Assembly (NCBI RefSeq): GCF_900312995.1
Contig: NZ_ONZI01000006.1
Location: 20,246-84,245 of the forward strand
Length of the DNA: 64,000 nucleotides
DNA from: Kushneria phyllosphaerae
Lineage (GTDB): Bacteria > Pseudomonadota > Gammaproteobacteria > Pseudomonadales > Halomonadaceae
Direction of reading: 5' to 3'
Both the position numbers and the translations under genes were made by a program. The notes below the pieces were generated by a model. That model worked only from the letters and a program-made list of their open reading frames with translations, was not told where the DNA came from and made no database searches. Of the stretch, positions 1-9,125 are shown one piece after another. The first letter of the stretch is position 1. Each line of letters opens with the position of its first letter.

Positions 1-1080
1 ATGACGGTCCTCGACGCGACCGTACTGAATATCTAGTAGCTGCTTGCGGATCGATTTGCCGACCTCGCCACCGCTGCCATCGCTGCAGCTCAGACGGTCA
101 TTGTCGCTGACCAGCTCGCCGATGGGCGTGATGACCGCGGCGGTGCCGCAGGCGAACACTTCGGTGATCTCACCGGAGTGCACGCCCTCGCGCCATTCCT
201 CGATACTGATGCCACGCTCTTCGGGCTTGAGCCCGGCATCGGCGGCCAGCTGCAGGACCGAGTCACGCGTGACACCTTCAAGGATCGTGCCGGTCAGGGC
301 CGGGGTTACGATGCGCCCGTCCTTGAACACGAAAAACAGGTTCATGCCGCCCAGCTCTTCGACCCACTTGCTCTCGACAGCGTCCAGAAACGCCACCTGG
401 TCACAGCCGTGGGTTTCTGCTTCCTTTTGCGCCGCCAGCGAGGCGGCGTAGTTACCGCCGCACTTGGCAAAACCGGTACCGCCGGGCGCGGCGCGGTTGT
501 AATTGGAAGACAGCCAGATCGAGACCGGCTTGACGCCACCCTTGAAGTAGGCCGCCGCCGGTGAGGCGATAACGTAGTAGTCGACCTCTTTTGAGGGACG
601 CACGCCAAGAAACTTCTCGCTGGCGATCATGAACGGGCGCAGGTAAAGACTGGATTCCTCGGCCTCGCTGGCAGGCGTGGGCACCCAGTCAACGTCCTGG
701 CTGACGAGCGCCTTCAGCGAGCCGATAAAGGTCTCGGCGTCCAGCTCCGGCAGGGCCAGTCGGCGCGCCGAGGCCTGAAAGCGTGCCGCGTTTTTCTCCG
801 GCCGGAAGGTCCAGACGGACCCATCAGCGTGGCGGTAGGCCTTGACCCCTTCAAAGATTTCCTGGGCGTAGTGCAGCACCGAGGCGGCGGGGTCCAGCGA
901 CAGCGGCCCGTAAGGGCGCACTTCACCGGCATTCCAGCCTTCGGCATGGGTCCAGCGCACATGGGCCATGTGATCGGTAAAGTAGCGACCAAACCCCGGG
1001 TTGCTCAGGATCTCGTCACGCTGACCGGCGTCGGTGGGCGTGGTGGTGGGGCGAAGCTCAAAGCCTTGAGAGGAAGACAC
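1..1080 (-). CDS. ilvE: Branched-chain amino acid aminotransferase, class II BCAT (3' end cut by window edge)
   Basis: PLP-dependent transaminase making the last step of leucine, isoleucine and valine synthesis (keto acid plus glutamate). The frame is open from a GTG at 1080 (GGAG about 10 bases upstream) to base 1, giving 360 residues without a stop. Hallmarks read on the minus strand are LHYAQEIFEGVKAYR, LYLRPFMIA, FKGGVKPV, the PLP-lysine region GGTGFAKCGGNYAASL, EELGGMNLFFV and EVFACGTAAVITP. These are typical of the mycobacterial/actinobacterial-like class II BCAT rather than the 309-residue E. coli IlvE. Class II enzymes usually end only a few residues after the last codon seen here, so the gene is probably nearly complete. 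Monocistronic upstream; pepA lies 212 bases upstream on the same strand behind a terminator. Confidence 0.92.
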   Translation of the reverse strand, partial: MSSSQGFELRPTTTPTDAGQRDEILSNPGFGRYFTDHMAHVRWTHAEGWNAGEVRPYGPLSLDPAASVLHYAQEIFEGVKAYRHADGSVWTFRPEKNAARFQASARRLALPELDAETFIGSLKALVSQDVDWVPTPASEAEESSLYLRPFMIASEKFLGVRPSKEVDYYVIASPAAAYFKGGVKPVSIWLSSNYNRAAPGGTGFAKCGGNYAASLAAQKEAETHGCDQVAFLDAVESKWVEELGGMNLFFVFKDGRIVTPALTGTILEGVTRDSVLQLAADAGLKPEERGISIEEWREGVHSGEITEVFACGTAAVITPIGELVSDNDRLSCSDGSGGEVGKSIRKQLLDIQYGRVEDRH

Positions 1081-1231
1081 GATTCGGATTCTCCGTGAGT
1101 ACGGTAGCCAGGCGAGAAGTACACATCGCTGTCGATCATCGGCAACGGCGTATCCGATAACGCTGGTCCGACAGATGATTAAAGGGCACGTCAGAAACAG
1201 ATTGCCAAGAATGACACAGGCGCCCTGCGCC

Positions 1232-1258
1232 AATAAAGCCCGCCGCATGGCGACGGGC
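1232..1258 (-). terminator. Rho-independent terminator of pepA
   Basis: On the minus strand a 9-bp stem (GCCCGTCGC/GCGGCGGGC, one G-T pair) with a 3-base loop is followed by TTTATT, 34 bases after the pepA stop codon. It separates pepA from ilvE. A larger flanking inverted repeat (1222-1231 with 1255-1264) could extend it. Confidence 0.75.
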
Positions 1259-1291
1259 GCAGGGCACCTGGGTCAGGCGCTGCGATCACGA

Positions 1292-2776
1292 TCAGTGAGG
1301 CGCGCGCGACAGCAGGTATTCACTTAAAAGGCCGACCGGTCGGCCGGTGCCGCCTTTCTTGCCATCCCAGGCCGTACCGGCCACGTCCAGATGTGCCCAG
1401 GGATAGCTTTTGGCAAAGCGGGACAAAAAGCAGGCCGCCGTGATGGTGCCGGCCGGCCGACCACCGATATTGGCCATGTCGGCGTATTCGGAGTCGAGCT
1501 GGCTCTGGTACTCCTCCCACAGCGGTAGCTGCCAGGCGCGGTCCCATGCGATGTTGCCCGCCTCCAGAAGCTGCTGCGCCAGAGCGTCGTTATTGGACAG
1601 CAGTGCCGAGGTCTGGTGACCCAGCGCGACAATGCAGGCGCCGGTCAGGGTGGCGATATCCACTACCGAGGCAGGCTGATAGCGTTCGGCATAGGTCAGC
1701 GCGTCGCACAGTACCAGTCGGCCTTCGGCGTCGGTGTTGAGCACCTCGACGGTCAGACCCTTGAGGGTGGTAATGATGTCGCCGGGTTTCAACGCGCTGG
1801 CGTCCGGCATGTTCTCGGCCGAGGCAATGATGGCAACCACGTTGATGTTCGGCTTTAAAGCGGTGATGGCCTTCATGGTACCCATGACGCTGGCGGCGCC
1901 ACCCATGTCGAACTTCATCTCGTCCATGTTGGCCCCGCCCTTGAGCGAGATACCGCCGCTGTCAAAGGTGATGCCCTTGCCGACCAGTACGTGGGGGGCT
2001 TCCTCGGGGTCGTCGGCGCCCTTGTATTCCATGACGATCAAACGCGAGGGCTCGGTGCTGCCCTGGCCCACGGCCAGAATGGCGCCGGCGCCCATGGCTT
2101 CCAGTGCCTTCTCGTCATGAATGGTGACCTTGAGACCTCCCTCCGCACCAAGCTTTTCGGCCTCGTCGGCCAGATAGCGCGGGGTGCAGACATTGCCCGG
2201 CAGGTTGCCCAGTTCCCGGGCCAGATTGATCCCGGCGCCAATGCCGGCACCGATCCGGGCGCCGGCCTCGGCACCAGCGGCCTCGTTGGCATCACTGACC
2301 ATCAGCGACAGGCGAGTCAGGGCGATCGGCGGGCGCTTTTTCGATTTAAAGCGGTCAAAGCGATAAGTGGCACGCAGGGTGGCCTCGGCAATCATGCGCG
2401 CTTTCCAGACCACATCATGCGGCCCGTTTTCCCGATCCAGCATGGCAATGGCGGCATTTTCGACCGGCAGGGCCAGCAGCACGCCGAAGGCGGCATCGAG
2501 TACCTTTCGAAAGGCGCCTTCGTTGAATTCACCGGTTTCCCCGCAGCCCACCAGCAGCAGACGGGCAGTGTTCAGGCCGGGCGCGAAGGGCACCAGCTGG
2601 GTGTTGGCAGTGGCAGGGTCAAAATCGCCCCGTTCCATCAGCTGTGTGATCAGGCGCTCGCTGGCGTCATCCAGACGCTCGCTGGCCGGGGGCAAATCAC
2701 CGTCCTTGAACACCGGCACAATAATGCAGTCGGTTTCGGAGCGGGCCGGGTTGGCGGTGAGCACGGGAAATTCCAT
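1292..2776 (-). CDS. pepA: Leucyl aminopeptidase PepA (M17 family)
   Basis: Cytosolic di-metal aminopeptidase that releases N-terminal residues from peptides. E. coli PepA also binds DNA (Xer recombination at cer, carAB repression); whether this one does cannot be seen. The 494-residue product carries the M17 signature NTDAEGRL, the metal/substrate loop GKGITFDSGGISLKGG and DMGGAASVMG, and an N-terminal macro-like domain in its first ~160 residues. The start chosen is ATG 2776 (product begins MEFPVLTANP) because GGGGAGA lies just upstream; an in-frame upstream extension to 2920 has no ribosome site and no family resemblance. It is divergent from lptF, the same arrangement as in E. coli. Confidence 0.96.
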   Translation of the reverse strand: MEFPVLTANPARSETDCIIVPVFKDGDLPPASERLDDASERLITQLMERGDFDPATANTQLVPFAPGLNTARLLLVGCGETGEFNEGAFRKVLDAAFGVLLALPVENAAIAMLDRENGPHDVVWKARMIAEATLRATYRFDRFKSKKRPPIALTRLSLMVSDANEAAGAEAGARIGAGIGAGINLARELGNLPGNVCTPRYLADEAEKLGAEGGLKVTIHDEKALEAMGAGAILAVGQGSTEPSRLIVMEYKGADDPEEAPHVLVGKGITFDSGGISLKGGANMDEMKFDMGGAASVMGTMKAITALKPNINVVAIIASAENMPDASALKPGDIITTLKGLTVEVLNTDAEGRLVLCDALTYAERYQPASVVDIATLTGACIVALGHQTSALLSNNDALAQQLLEAGNIAWDRAWQLPLWEEYQSQLDSEYADMANIGGRPAGTITAACFLSRFAKSYPWAHLDVAGTAWDGKKGGTGRPVGLLSEYLLSRAPH

Positions 2777-2996
2777 GGTGTCTCCCCAAGACAATGCGGT
2801 GGGTATTGGTGATAATGACTGTTTTGAACAGACACGTTGTCGAGTACGGTAAACGTATGGTCGACGCGTTGAACAGGTGGGTCCGAACAGGCCTTCAGTG
2901 TACGCAAACCCCTGCACCATTGCATGGTCGGGAGTTACCTTGCGATAGGTGCATCGGAAACGATCGCTCGATATTGATGTATGAGGGAGTCTGCGC

Positions 2997-4076
2997 TTGA
3001 TCGTTTTTCGCTACTTGATTCGTGAAATATTGACCACGATGAGTGCCGTGACCGGCATTTTGCTGCTGGTCATCATGGGCAATCGCTTTATTCGCTACTT
3101 CAGTGATGTTGCGGAGGGCGACTTTCCGGCCAGCCTTCTGGGCAGCCTGATGCTGTTTCATCTGCCCAGTTTCCTTCAGCTGATTCTGCCGCTGGCCTTC
3201 TTTCTGGGCATCCTGCTCGCCTACGGGCAGCTCTATCTCAACAGTGAAATGACGGTTCTGGCAGCCTGTGGCGTCAGCCCCGCACGCATTCTGGGCGCGT
3301 CATGCTGGCCGGCACTGTTGATGGCCTGTGTGGTGGGCGCCTGTAGTCTGTGGCTGACGCCGGCCGGACTGACCCAGAATGAAAAAACGCTGACCGAGCA
3401 GCGGGAGAAGGCCGATTTCAGTGCGCTGACGCCCGGGCGCTTTCAAAAGCTCGGGGATCGCACCATTTATGCCGAGCGTGTCGAGCAGGGCAGCAGCCGG
3501 ATGGAAAACGTCTTTATTGCCGAGCAGACCCGCAACGAGCAGGGCCAGCGGGTGGATGTGCTGACCCAGGGCAAGAGTGGTTATCAGACCACCGACCCGG
3601 ACAACGACAGCCGTTTTCTGGTGCTTTCCGACGGTACCCGAGAGAGTGTCAGGCCGGGCAGCCGGGTGGCCGAGCAGCTGGTGTTCGACACCTATGCTGC
3701 CCGGCTTGAAAACGGCACCGCCCAGATGGACGTGGATGATGTCGAGCTTCAGCCCACCTGGCGCCTTCTCGGGGATGACAGCAACAAGGCGCGCGCCGCC
3801 CTTCAATGGCGGATTTCGCTGGCTCTGATGGTGCCGATTCTGACCATGATTGCCCTGCCACTGTCGCGTGCCAATCCACGCCAGGGGCGCTTTGCCAAGA
3901 TGATGCCGGCCATCATCCTGTATGTGGCCTACATGAGTCTGCTGCTGGCGGCGCAGGACGCCGTGGGCAGCGGCAGTCTCCCGACCAGCATTGGGCTCTG
4001 GCCCATTCACGCCGTCTTTGCCCTGATCGGGGCCTGGCTTTTGTATCGAAGCAGCCAGTATGGAGGGGCGCGCTGA
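2997..4076 (+). CDS. lptF: LPS export ABC transporter permease LptF
   Basis: Inner-membrane subunit of the LptB2FG transporter that extracts lipopolysaccharide from the inner membrane and feeds the LptC-A-D bridge. The 359-residue product has the family architecture: two N-terminal hydrophobic segments starting MIVFRYLIREIL, two more before residue ~120, a periplasmic beta-jellyroll in the middle (about residues 125-255), and C-terminal membrane segments. The start is TTG 2997, with GAGGGAG about 8 bases upstream; no in-frame ATG fits better. Its stop overlaps the lptG start by one base (TGATG), so translational coupling is expected. Confidence 0.95.
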   Translation: MIVFRYLIREILTTMSAVTGILLLVIMGNRFIRYFSDVAEGDFPASLLGSLMLFHLPSFLQLILPLAFFLGILLAYGQLYLNSEMTVLAACGVSPARILGASCWPALLMACVVGACSLWLTPAGLTQNEKTLTEQREKADFSALTPGRFQKLGDRTIYAERVEQGSSRMENVFIAEQTRNEQGQRVDVLTQGKSGYQTTDPDNDSRFLVLSDGTRESVRPGSRVAEQLVFDTYAARLENGTAQMDVDDVELQPTWRLLGDDSNKARAALQWRISLALMVPILTMIALPLSRANPRQGRFAKMMPAIILYVAYMSLLLAAQDAVGSGSLPTSIGLWPIHAVFALIGAWLLYRSSQYGGAR

Positions 4077-5131
4077 TGTTCAACCGGCTTGATCGCTACA
4101 TCGCGCGCAATGTCCTCATGGGCATGCTGATCGTGCACCTCATTATTCTCGGTCTCGACTTCACCATCAGCTTTATCAACGACCTGGGGGATACCGAAGG
4201 CAACTACGGCACCCTGCAGGTATTGATGTATGGCGTGATTCGTCTGCCCTGGCGCTTTTACCAGTATGCGCCCGTAAGCGTTCTGATCGGCTCGCTGGTG
4301 GGGCTTGGCGCCATGGCCTCCAGCAATGAGCTGACCGTCATGCGTTCGGCCGGCTTTTCCCTTTGGCGTATTCTGATCGGGGTCATGAAGCCTCTGCTGA
4401 TCGTGGTGCTGCTGGTCATGGCGGTGGGCGAATTTGCCGCCCCGCGTACCGAGATGTTTGGTCAGGCATGGCGTACCGAACTTCAGGAAGGCAGTGCGGT
4501 GTCACGCAGTGGCGGGTGGCAGCGCGAGGGGGACAGCTTTTACCGCTTTGGCTCCATTCGTGCAGACAATACGCTGCTGGATGTCAATCGCTTCCGCTAT
4601 GACGATGGTCGGCTGGTGGAGGCCACTCATGCCTCGCGAGCCGTGCTTGATGGAGAGGACTGGACGCTGGAAGATGTGGACCGGACCCTGATCCAACAGG
4701 ACAGCACAAGCTCGGAGCATCTTGACCGGCTGGCATGGGATACCTCGCTTGACCCCGAGCTGCTGCGACTGATCATCACCGACCGCGACAGCCAGTCGAT
4801 CGGGGATCTCTGGCGTTACGGAAGCTATCTCAACGAGCAGGGCATCAGTGCCAATGATACGTGGCTCTATTTCTGGCAGAAGGTGCTGCTGCCGCTGACG
4901 CTGGCCTCGCTGGTCATCATTGCAGCCTCGTTCATCTTTGGCCCGCTGAGAAGCGTCGCGGCAGGGTCGCGGGTGTTCTACGGCACGGTGGTCGGGCTGG
5001 TGTTCAAGTATGTGCAGGACCTGCTTGGCCCGGCTGCAACCATCTTCGGGTTCTCGCCGATCTGGGCCATTGTGGTACCCATGGGCGCATGTTTCGCTCT
5101 CGGGTTCTGGCTGTTGCGCCGCGCCGGCTGA
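4076..5131 (+). CDS. lptG: LPS export ABC transporter permease LptG
   Basis: Partner permease of LptF in LPS transport. 351 residues beginning MFNRLDRYIARNVLMG; hydrophobic segments lie near residues 10-35, 55-85 and 98-120 and in the last ~85 residues, with a periplasmic domain between them. The start ATG 4076 overlaps the lptF stop and is preceded by GGAGGGG. A longer in-frame reading starting inside lptF (3806) is rejected because it would duplicate lptF coding sequence. The pair ends at a strong terminator. Confidence 0.95.
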   Translation: MFNRLDRYIARNVLMGMLIVHLIILGLDFTISFINDLGDTEGNYGTLQVLMYGVIRLPWRFYQYAPVSVLIGSLVGLGAMASSNELTVMRSAGFSLWRILIGVMKPLLIVVLLVMAVGEFAAPRTEMFGQAWRTELQEGSAVSRSGGWQREGDSFYRFGSIRADNTLLDVNRFRYDDGRLVEATHASRAVLDGEDWTLEDVDRTLIQQDSTSSEHLDRLAWDTSLDPELLRLIITDRDSQSIGDLWRYGSYLNEQGISANDTWLYFWQKVLLPLTLASLVIIAASFIFGPLRSVAAGSRVFYGTVVGLVFKYVQDLLGPAATIFGFSPIWAIVVPMGACFALGFWLLRRAG

Positions 5132-5161
5132 CCCACCTGATGCATTCCCGCCTTTGACCTG

Positions 5162-5192
5162 CGCCCTGAAGTGATGACTTCGGGGCGTTTTT
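5162..5192 (+). terminator. Rho-independent terminator of lptFG
   Basis: An 11-bp stem (CGCCCTGAAGT/ACTTCGGGGCG, one T-G pair) closes a GATG loop and is followed by TTTTT, 30 bases after the lptG stop. Confidence 0.88.
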
Positions 5193-5340
5193 ACAGGTCA
5201 CTTTCGTTGGCGCTGAAGACGCTTTCGGCCCCTGCCTGTTGGACCAATATCCGTTTGTTGTGCTGTCCCGGCAGTGCCAGAGTAGAAGGTGCCGAGAGGT
5301 TCTTTCATCGACCGCTACCCTGATTCTCTGGAGGTGGACA

Positions 5341-6861
5341 ATGCAGTACGCCAGACCCGGCAGTTCGGATGCCCTCGTACGTTTTCGCGAGCAGTACGAC
5401 AACTTCATTGGCGGTGAGTGGTGCGCGCCGGCCGATGGCCGCTATATGGATAACGTGACGCCGGTCACCGGTGACGTGTTCTGCCGGGTGCCGCGCTCCG
5501 GCCCGGAAGACATCGATCGCGCCGTGAAGGCCGCTCAGAAGGCCGCGCCCGGCTGGGCGGCCACGGCGCCTGCAGAGCGCGCCGGCATCCTGCTCAAAAT
5601 CGCCGACCGCATCGAGGACAACCTCGAGATGCTGGCCGTGGCGGAAACCTGGGACAACGGCAAGCCAATCCGGGAGTGTCTGGCGGCCGATATTCCGCTG
5701 CTGGCGGATCACTTTCGCTACTTTGCCGGCTGTATCCGGGCGCAGGAGGGCGGCATCAGTGAGATCGACAGCCAGACGGTGGCCTATCACTATCACGAAC
5801 CCTATGGCGTCGTCGGTCAGATCATTCCCTGGAACTTTCCCCTGCTGATGGCCGGCTGGAAACTGGCGCCGGCGCTGGTGGCCGGCAACTGCTGCGTACT
5901 CAAGCCTGCCGAGCAGACCCCGGCCTCCATCTGCGTACTGCTGGAGCTGATCCAGGATCTGCTGCCGCCGGGCATTTTGAACGTGGTGCAGGGTATCGGG
6001 GAAGAGGCCGGCGAGGCGCTGGCCACCCATCCGGGGATCCAGAAGATTGCCTTTACCGGCTCCACGCCCGTGGGCAGCCACATCATGTCGCGGGCTGCCG
6101 AGCGCATTATTCCGGCCACGCTGGAACTCGGTGGCAAGTCGCCCAACATCTACTTCGAGGATGTGCTCGATCACGGCGACGCCTATATCGACAAGTGCGT
6201 CGAAGGTCTGATGATGACCTTTCTCAACCAAGGCGAGGTCTGCACCTGTCCGTCCCGCGCGCTGATTCATGAGTCGGTGTACGACACGCTGATGGCGCGA
6301 GCCGTAGAGCGGGCCAAACGATTGAAGTCGGGCAATCCGCTGGATACCGAGACCGAAATGGGGGCTCAGGTCTCCAAAGAGCAGTTTGACAAGATTCTCT
6401 CCTATATGCAGATCGGCCGTGATGAAGGCGCCGAGCTGTTGCTGGGCGGTGAGCGGGCCTCGGTCGATCAGGACTATGCCAACGGTTTCTATGTGCAGCC
6501 CACGATCTTCAAGGGCCGCAATGACATGCGCATCTTTCAGGAGGAAATTTTTGGACCGACGCTGTCCGTGACCACCTTCAGGACCGAGGAAGAGGCGCTG
6601 GCCATCGCCAATGACACCGAGTTCGGGCTGGGTGCAGGGCTCTGGACGCGAGACATGAACCGTGCCTATCGCATGGGCCGTGCCATTCAGGCCGGCCGGG
6701 TGTGGACCAACTGCTATCACCAGTATCCGGCACATGCCGCGTTCGGGGGCTACAAGAAATCCGGTATCGGCCGTGAAACCCATCTGGCCATGCTGGGGAG
6801 CTATCAGCAGCTCAAGTGTCAGCTGATCTCCTACAGCGATGGCCCGGTCGGATTCTACTGA
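5341..6861 (+). CDS. aldB: NAD(P)+-dependent aldehyde dehydrogenase, AldB/ExaC type
   Basis: Oxidises short aliphatic aldehydes such as acetaldehyde to acids. 506 residues, near the 512 of E. coli AldB, with which it shares long matching stretches such as [40 protein letters not shown] and [11 protein letters not shown]. Catalytic features: FTGST around residue 238, LELGGKSP (general base Glu262) and the nucleophile Cys301 in [11 protein letters not shown]; Cys303 is also present. The start ATG 5341 has GGAGG 8 bases upstream; an in-frame start at 5239 lacks one. It is monocistronic between two terminators. In Pseudomonas the ExaC branch serves ethanol oxidation; the substrate here is inferred only. 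Confidence 0.9.
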   Translation: MQYARPGSSDALVRFREQYDNFIGGEWCAPADGRYMDNVTPVTGDVFCRVPRSGPEDIDRAVKAAQKAAPGWAATAPAERAGILLKIADRIEDNLEMLAVAETWDNGKPIRECLAADIPLLADHFRYFAGCIRAQEGGISEIDSQTVAYHYHEPYGVVGQIIPWNFPLLMAGWKLAPALVAGNCCVLKPAEQTPASICVLLELIQDLLPPGILNVVQGIGEEAGEALATHPGIQKIAFTGSTPVGSHIMSRAAERIIPATLELGGKSPNIYFEDVLDHGDAYIDKCVEGLMMTFLNQGEVCTCPSRALIHESVYDTLMARAVERAKRLKSGNPLDTETEMGAQVSKEQFDKILSYMQIGRDEGAELLLGGERASVDQDYANGFYVQPTIFKGRNDMRIFQEEIFGPTLSVTTFRTEEEALAIANDTEFGLGAGLWTRDMNRAYRMGRAIQAGRVWTNCYHQYPAHAAFGGYKKSGIGRETHLAMLGSYQQLKCQLISYSDGPVGFY

Positions 6862-6881
6862 AGTCGACCTTCGGGTATCAG

Positions 6882-6907
6882 AGAGCGACTTCGGTCGCTC
6901 TTTTTTT
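6882..6907 (+). terminator. Rho-independent terminator of aldB
   Basis: AGAGCGAC/GTCGCTCT stem with a TTCG tetraloop followed by seven T, 20 bases after the aldB stop. Confidence 0.93.
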
Positions 6908-6928
6908 ATGCCGCCATCACCTTTGAGG

Positions 6929-6957
6929 TTGACGCGAATGAAAATGTTTCGCATATT
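6929..6957 (+). promoter_or_regulatory. Putative sigma-70 promoter of bfd
   Basis: TTGACG (6929-6934), a 17-base spacer and CATATT (6952-6957). It lies just upstream of the Fur-box-like site, so a bound repressor would cover the transcription start region. Confidence 0.45.
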
Positions 6958-6973
6958 GCGCCAATGCAATCTC

Positions 6974-6996
6974 TTATGAGAATCATTTGTATTCTC
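6974..6996 (+). promoter_or_regulatory. Fur-box-like operator upstream of bfd
   Basis: The dyad GAGAAT-N7-ATTCTC (6978-6996) is embedded in TTATGAGAATCATTTG. It matches 11 of 15 positions of the 7-1-7 Fur consensus TGATAATnATTATCA. Bfd genes are commonly Fur-repressed, which fits the iron-release role of the product. Binding is inferred. Confidence 0.6.
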
Positions 6997-7013
6997 TTGT
7001 GGCGGGGGTCTCC

Positions 7014-7241
7014 ATGTTTGTATGCATGTGCAAGAAGGTCACGGACGGACAGTTGAAGCAGGCAGTGGCGCTGGGTGCCTCGAGCTGGGAAGACGTTTCC
7101 CGCATGACCCGGTGTTCCACCCAGTGCGGCAAATGCACCTGTCTGGCACAGGAAATCGTCGATGAAGCCCTTCTCGAGCGACATGTCTCACAGCACATCC
7201 CGGCTCGCTACTTTGAAGAGCTTGCCTACGCTGCACGCTAA
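7014..7241 (+). CDS. bfd: Bacterioferritin-associated ferredoxin Bfd
   Basis: Small [2Fe-2S] protein that delivers electrons to bacterioferritin to reduce and release stored iron. 75 residues with the four cluster cysteines at C4, C6, C38 and C41 (CMC ... CGKC), the same numbering as E. coli Bfd. The start ATG 7014 is preceded by GGGGG; a start at 6987 would move the first Cys pair away from its conserved place. A Fur-box-like site lies upstream and the bacterioferritin gene follows 188 bases downstream. Confidence 0.93.
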   Translation: MFVCMCKKVTDGQLKQAVALGASSWEDVSRMTRCSTQCGKCTCLAQEIVDEALLERHVSQHIPARYFEELAYAAR

Positions 7242-7429
7242 GGGCAGTGCCTGCCTGAAAGGGATTGGTTTTTAACTGCTAACCGTTTGAATTGTCTTAT
7301 GATAATGGCTCGCATTGAGCCTTTTTTTACGTCTTTGTGGTCGAAATTCACGTGCGTTTGGAGGATACTGCCACCACAGGCGGACGCAGGATTCGGCGAC
7401 CGCCATGACCACTGATGGCGGAGAAGCAC

Positions 7430-7933
7430 ATGAAAGGCGATCCTCAGGTTATCGAGCACCTCAATAAAATCCTTGGCAACGAGCTCATTGCCATCAACCA
7501 GTACTTCCTGCATGCCCGCATGTATCGCAACTGGGGCCTGCACGGTCTGGGCGATTGGGAATACAAGGAATCCATTGAAGAGATGCAGCACGCCGATATT
7601 CTGATCGAGCGCATTCTGTTTCTCGACGGCCTGCCCAATCTGCAGGATCTGGGCAAGCTGCACATTGGCGAGCACGTTCAGGAAATGCTGGAATGCGATC
7701 TGCGCATCGAGCACGACGGTCGTGATGACCTGATCAAGGCCATTCGCCACTGCGAATCCGTCGCCGATTATCCGAGCAGCGAAATGCTCAAGAAGATCCT
7801 GGCCGAAGAAGAAGAGCACATCGATATTATCGAAACCGAGCTTCACCTGCTTGAGCAGGTCGGTCTGGAAAATTACAAGCAGCGCCAGATGCGTCCGGCC
7901 AACGAGCGTGAAGAGGGCGAAACGGCGACCTGA
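7430..7933 (+). CDS. bfr: Bacterioferritin
   Basis: 24-mer haem-containing iron store with a ferroxidase centre in each four-helix subunit. 167 residues. Ferroxidase ligands are in the E. coli positions (E18, E51, H54, E94, E127, H130) and haem-ligand Met52 is present, so this is the haem-binding, catalytically competent type. The acidic C-terminus is about nine residues longer than E. coli Bfr. ATG 7430 (MKGDPQV) is chosen over an in-frame ATG at 7415 because GGAGAA sits just before it and MKGD is the family start. Partner gene bfd is upstream. Confidence 0.95.
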   Translation: MKGDPQVIEHLNKILGNELIAINQYFLHARMYRNWGLHGLGDWEYKESIEEMQHADILIERILFLDGLPNLQDLGKLHIGEHVQEMLECDLRIEHDGRDDLIKAIRHCESVADYPSSEMLKKILAEEEEHIDIIETELHLLEQVGLENYKQRQMRPANEREEGETAT

Positions 7934-7962
7934 TCCGGTCGCTGCCTCGCATGCTCATGACA

Positions 7963-7988
7963 GCGGGCCGCCCTTTGGGGCGGCCCGC
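7963..7988. terminator. Strong GC hairpin between convergent bfr and DUF1653 gene
   Basis: A perfect 11-bp stem (GCGGGCCGCCC/GGGCGGCCCGC) with a TTTG loop. Neither strand has a T-tract after it, so it may act as a 3'-end stabiliser or a barrier between the convergent transcripts rather than a classical terminator. Confidence 0.5.
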
Positions 7989-8016
7989 GGTCATTTGGGG
8001 CTTGAGCTGACAGCCG

Positions 8017-8250
8017 TTAGAAGTGTCGGATCAGCGAAAAGCGGGCCACCGGTTCCCCGTCGATCTCGACGTTTTCACGAAACATCGCCAGCGGTCTAAC
8101 CCAGAGGCCGAACTCGCCGTAAAGCGCGCGATAGACCACCAGCGGCTCTTCGGTCTCGCTGTGATGCGCCACACCCAGCACCTCATAATCGCTGCCCTTG
8201 TAGTGTCGATAGACGCCGGGGGGCACGGCGTGTTCGTTTTCTCGTTTCAT
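8017..8250 (-). CDS. DUF1653 domain protein
   Basis: 77 residues made almost entirely of the DUF1653 fold: GVYRHYKGSDYEVLGVAHHSETEEPLVVYRAL is mostly visible as family motifs YRHYKG, YEV and HSET...VYRALYG, followed by WVRP and the M-F-x-E ending common in the family. Function unknown. The ATG at 8250 overlaps the tcdA stop (ATGA, 4 bases), so it is translated as the last gene of the truC-tcdA operon. Confidence 0.85.
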   Translation of the reverse strand: MKRENEHAVPPGVYRHYKGSDYEVLGVAHHSETEEPLVVYRALYGEFGLWVRPLAMFRENVEIDGEPVARFSLIRHF

Positions 8251-9125
8251 GCAGGCTCCTGAGCGGTAGATTCAGCATCATCATCGGCGCTGTCGGACTC
8301 GAGACCGGTCCGGATCAGACGCTCAATGGCGTGGCTTACGGCGGCAAAGCCAAAGGCGCCAGTCACGAAGGTGGCAGAGCCATAGCCGGCGCTGCACCCG
8401 AGTTTCAGGGTCTCCCCATCGTTTGGTCGGGTATTGCACACCTCACCGGCGCCATCCGGATAGCGGCGCTGTTCGGGAGAGTAGACGCAGGCCACCGAAA
8501 ATCGGCGTTTGGGATTGCGGCTGAAACCGTATTCCCGTCGCAGCCGACTGCGTACCTTCGAGAGCAGCGGGTCGTGCTCGGTACGAGTGAGATCGGCGGT
8601 CGTGATGCGGGTCGGGTCGGTCAGGCCGCCGGCGCCACCGGTGACGGTCAGGCCAATTTTGCGGCGTTTGCAGTGGTTGATCAGGGCACACTTGGCACCC
8701 ACGTGATCAATGGCATCGATCACGTGATCGGTATCTTCCGGCAGCATGCGCTCGATGTTGTCCGGCGTGATAAAGCCCGAGATGGCCTCGACCTGCACCC
8801 ACGGGTTGATCAAACGACAGCGTTCGGCCATCACCTCGACCTTCGGGCGGCCAATCGTGCCATCAAGGGCATGCAGCTGGCGGTTAATATTGGTCGTGCA
8901 GACATCGTCCAGGTCGATCAGGCTGATGCGCTCAAACCCTGAGCGCGCCAGCGCCTCGACGCTCCAGCTGCCCACACCGCCGATGCCGATGACCACCACA
9001 TGGGCACGGCGCAGACGCTCGATGCCCGTGTGACCATACAAACGGCGCATGCCGTCAAAGCGTGCGGCGAAATCTGCCTCGTGACGGGCAGCGTCCAGTC
9101 GCTCGGCGCTGGCTGAATCGCTCAT
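8247..9125 (-). CDS. tcdA: tRNA threonylcarbamoyladenosine dehydratase TcdA
   Basis: E1-like enzyme that uses ATP to cyclise t6A37 in tRNA to ct6A. 292 residues with the nucleotide-binding glycine loop GIGGVGSWS (residues 47-55), DLDDVCTTNINRQ, and the later AIDHVGAK and CSAGYGSATFVTG motifs characteristic of TcdA/CsdL rather than MoeB or ThiF. ATG 9125 overlaps the truC stop (ATGA). It pairs functionally with tsaC at 22412, which starts the t6A pathway. Confidence 0.93.
   Translation of the reverse strand: MSDSASAERLDAARHEADFAARFDGMRRLYGHTGIERLRRAHVVVIGIGGVGSWSVEALARSGFERISLIDLDDVCTTNINRQLHALDGTIGRPKVEVMAERCRLINPWVQVEAISGFITPDNIERMLPEDTDHVIDAIDHVGAKCALINHCKRRKIGLTVTGGAGGLTDPTRITTADLTRTEHDPLLSKVRSRLRREYGFSRNPKRRFSVACVYSPEQRRYPDGAGEVCNTRPNDGETLKLGCSAGYGSATFVTGAFGFAAVSHAIERLIRTGLESDSADDDAESTAQEPA

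Noticed and set aside
5305..6969. 554-residue minus-strand frame
   Set aside because: Antisense to the well-supported aldB gene; His/Gly/Arg-rich shadow composition without family motifs.
7300..7314. Second Fur-like sequence (TGATAATGGCTCGCA) in the bfr leader
   Set aside because: Only the left half matches the consensus; too weak to list as a site.
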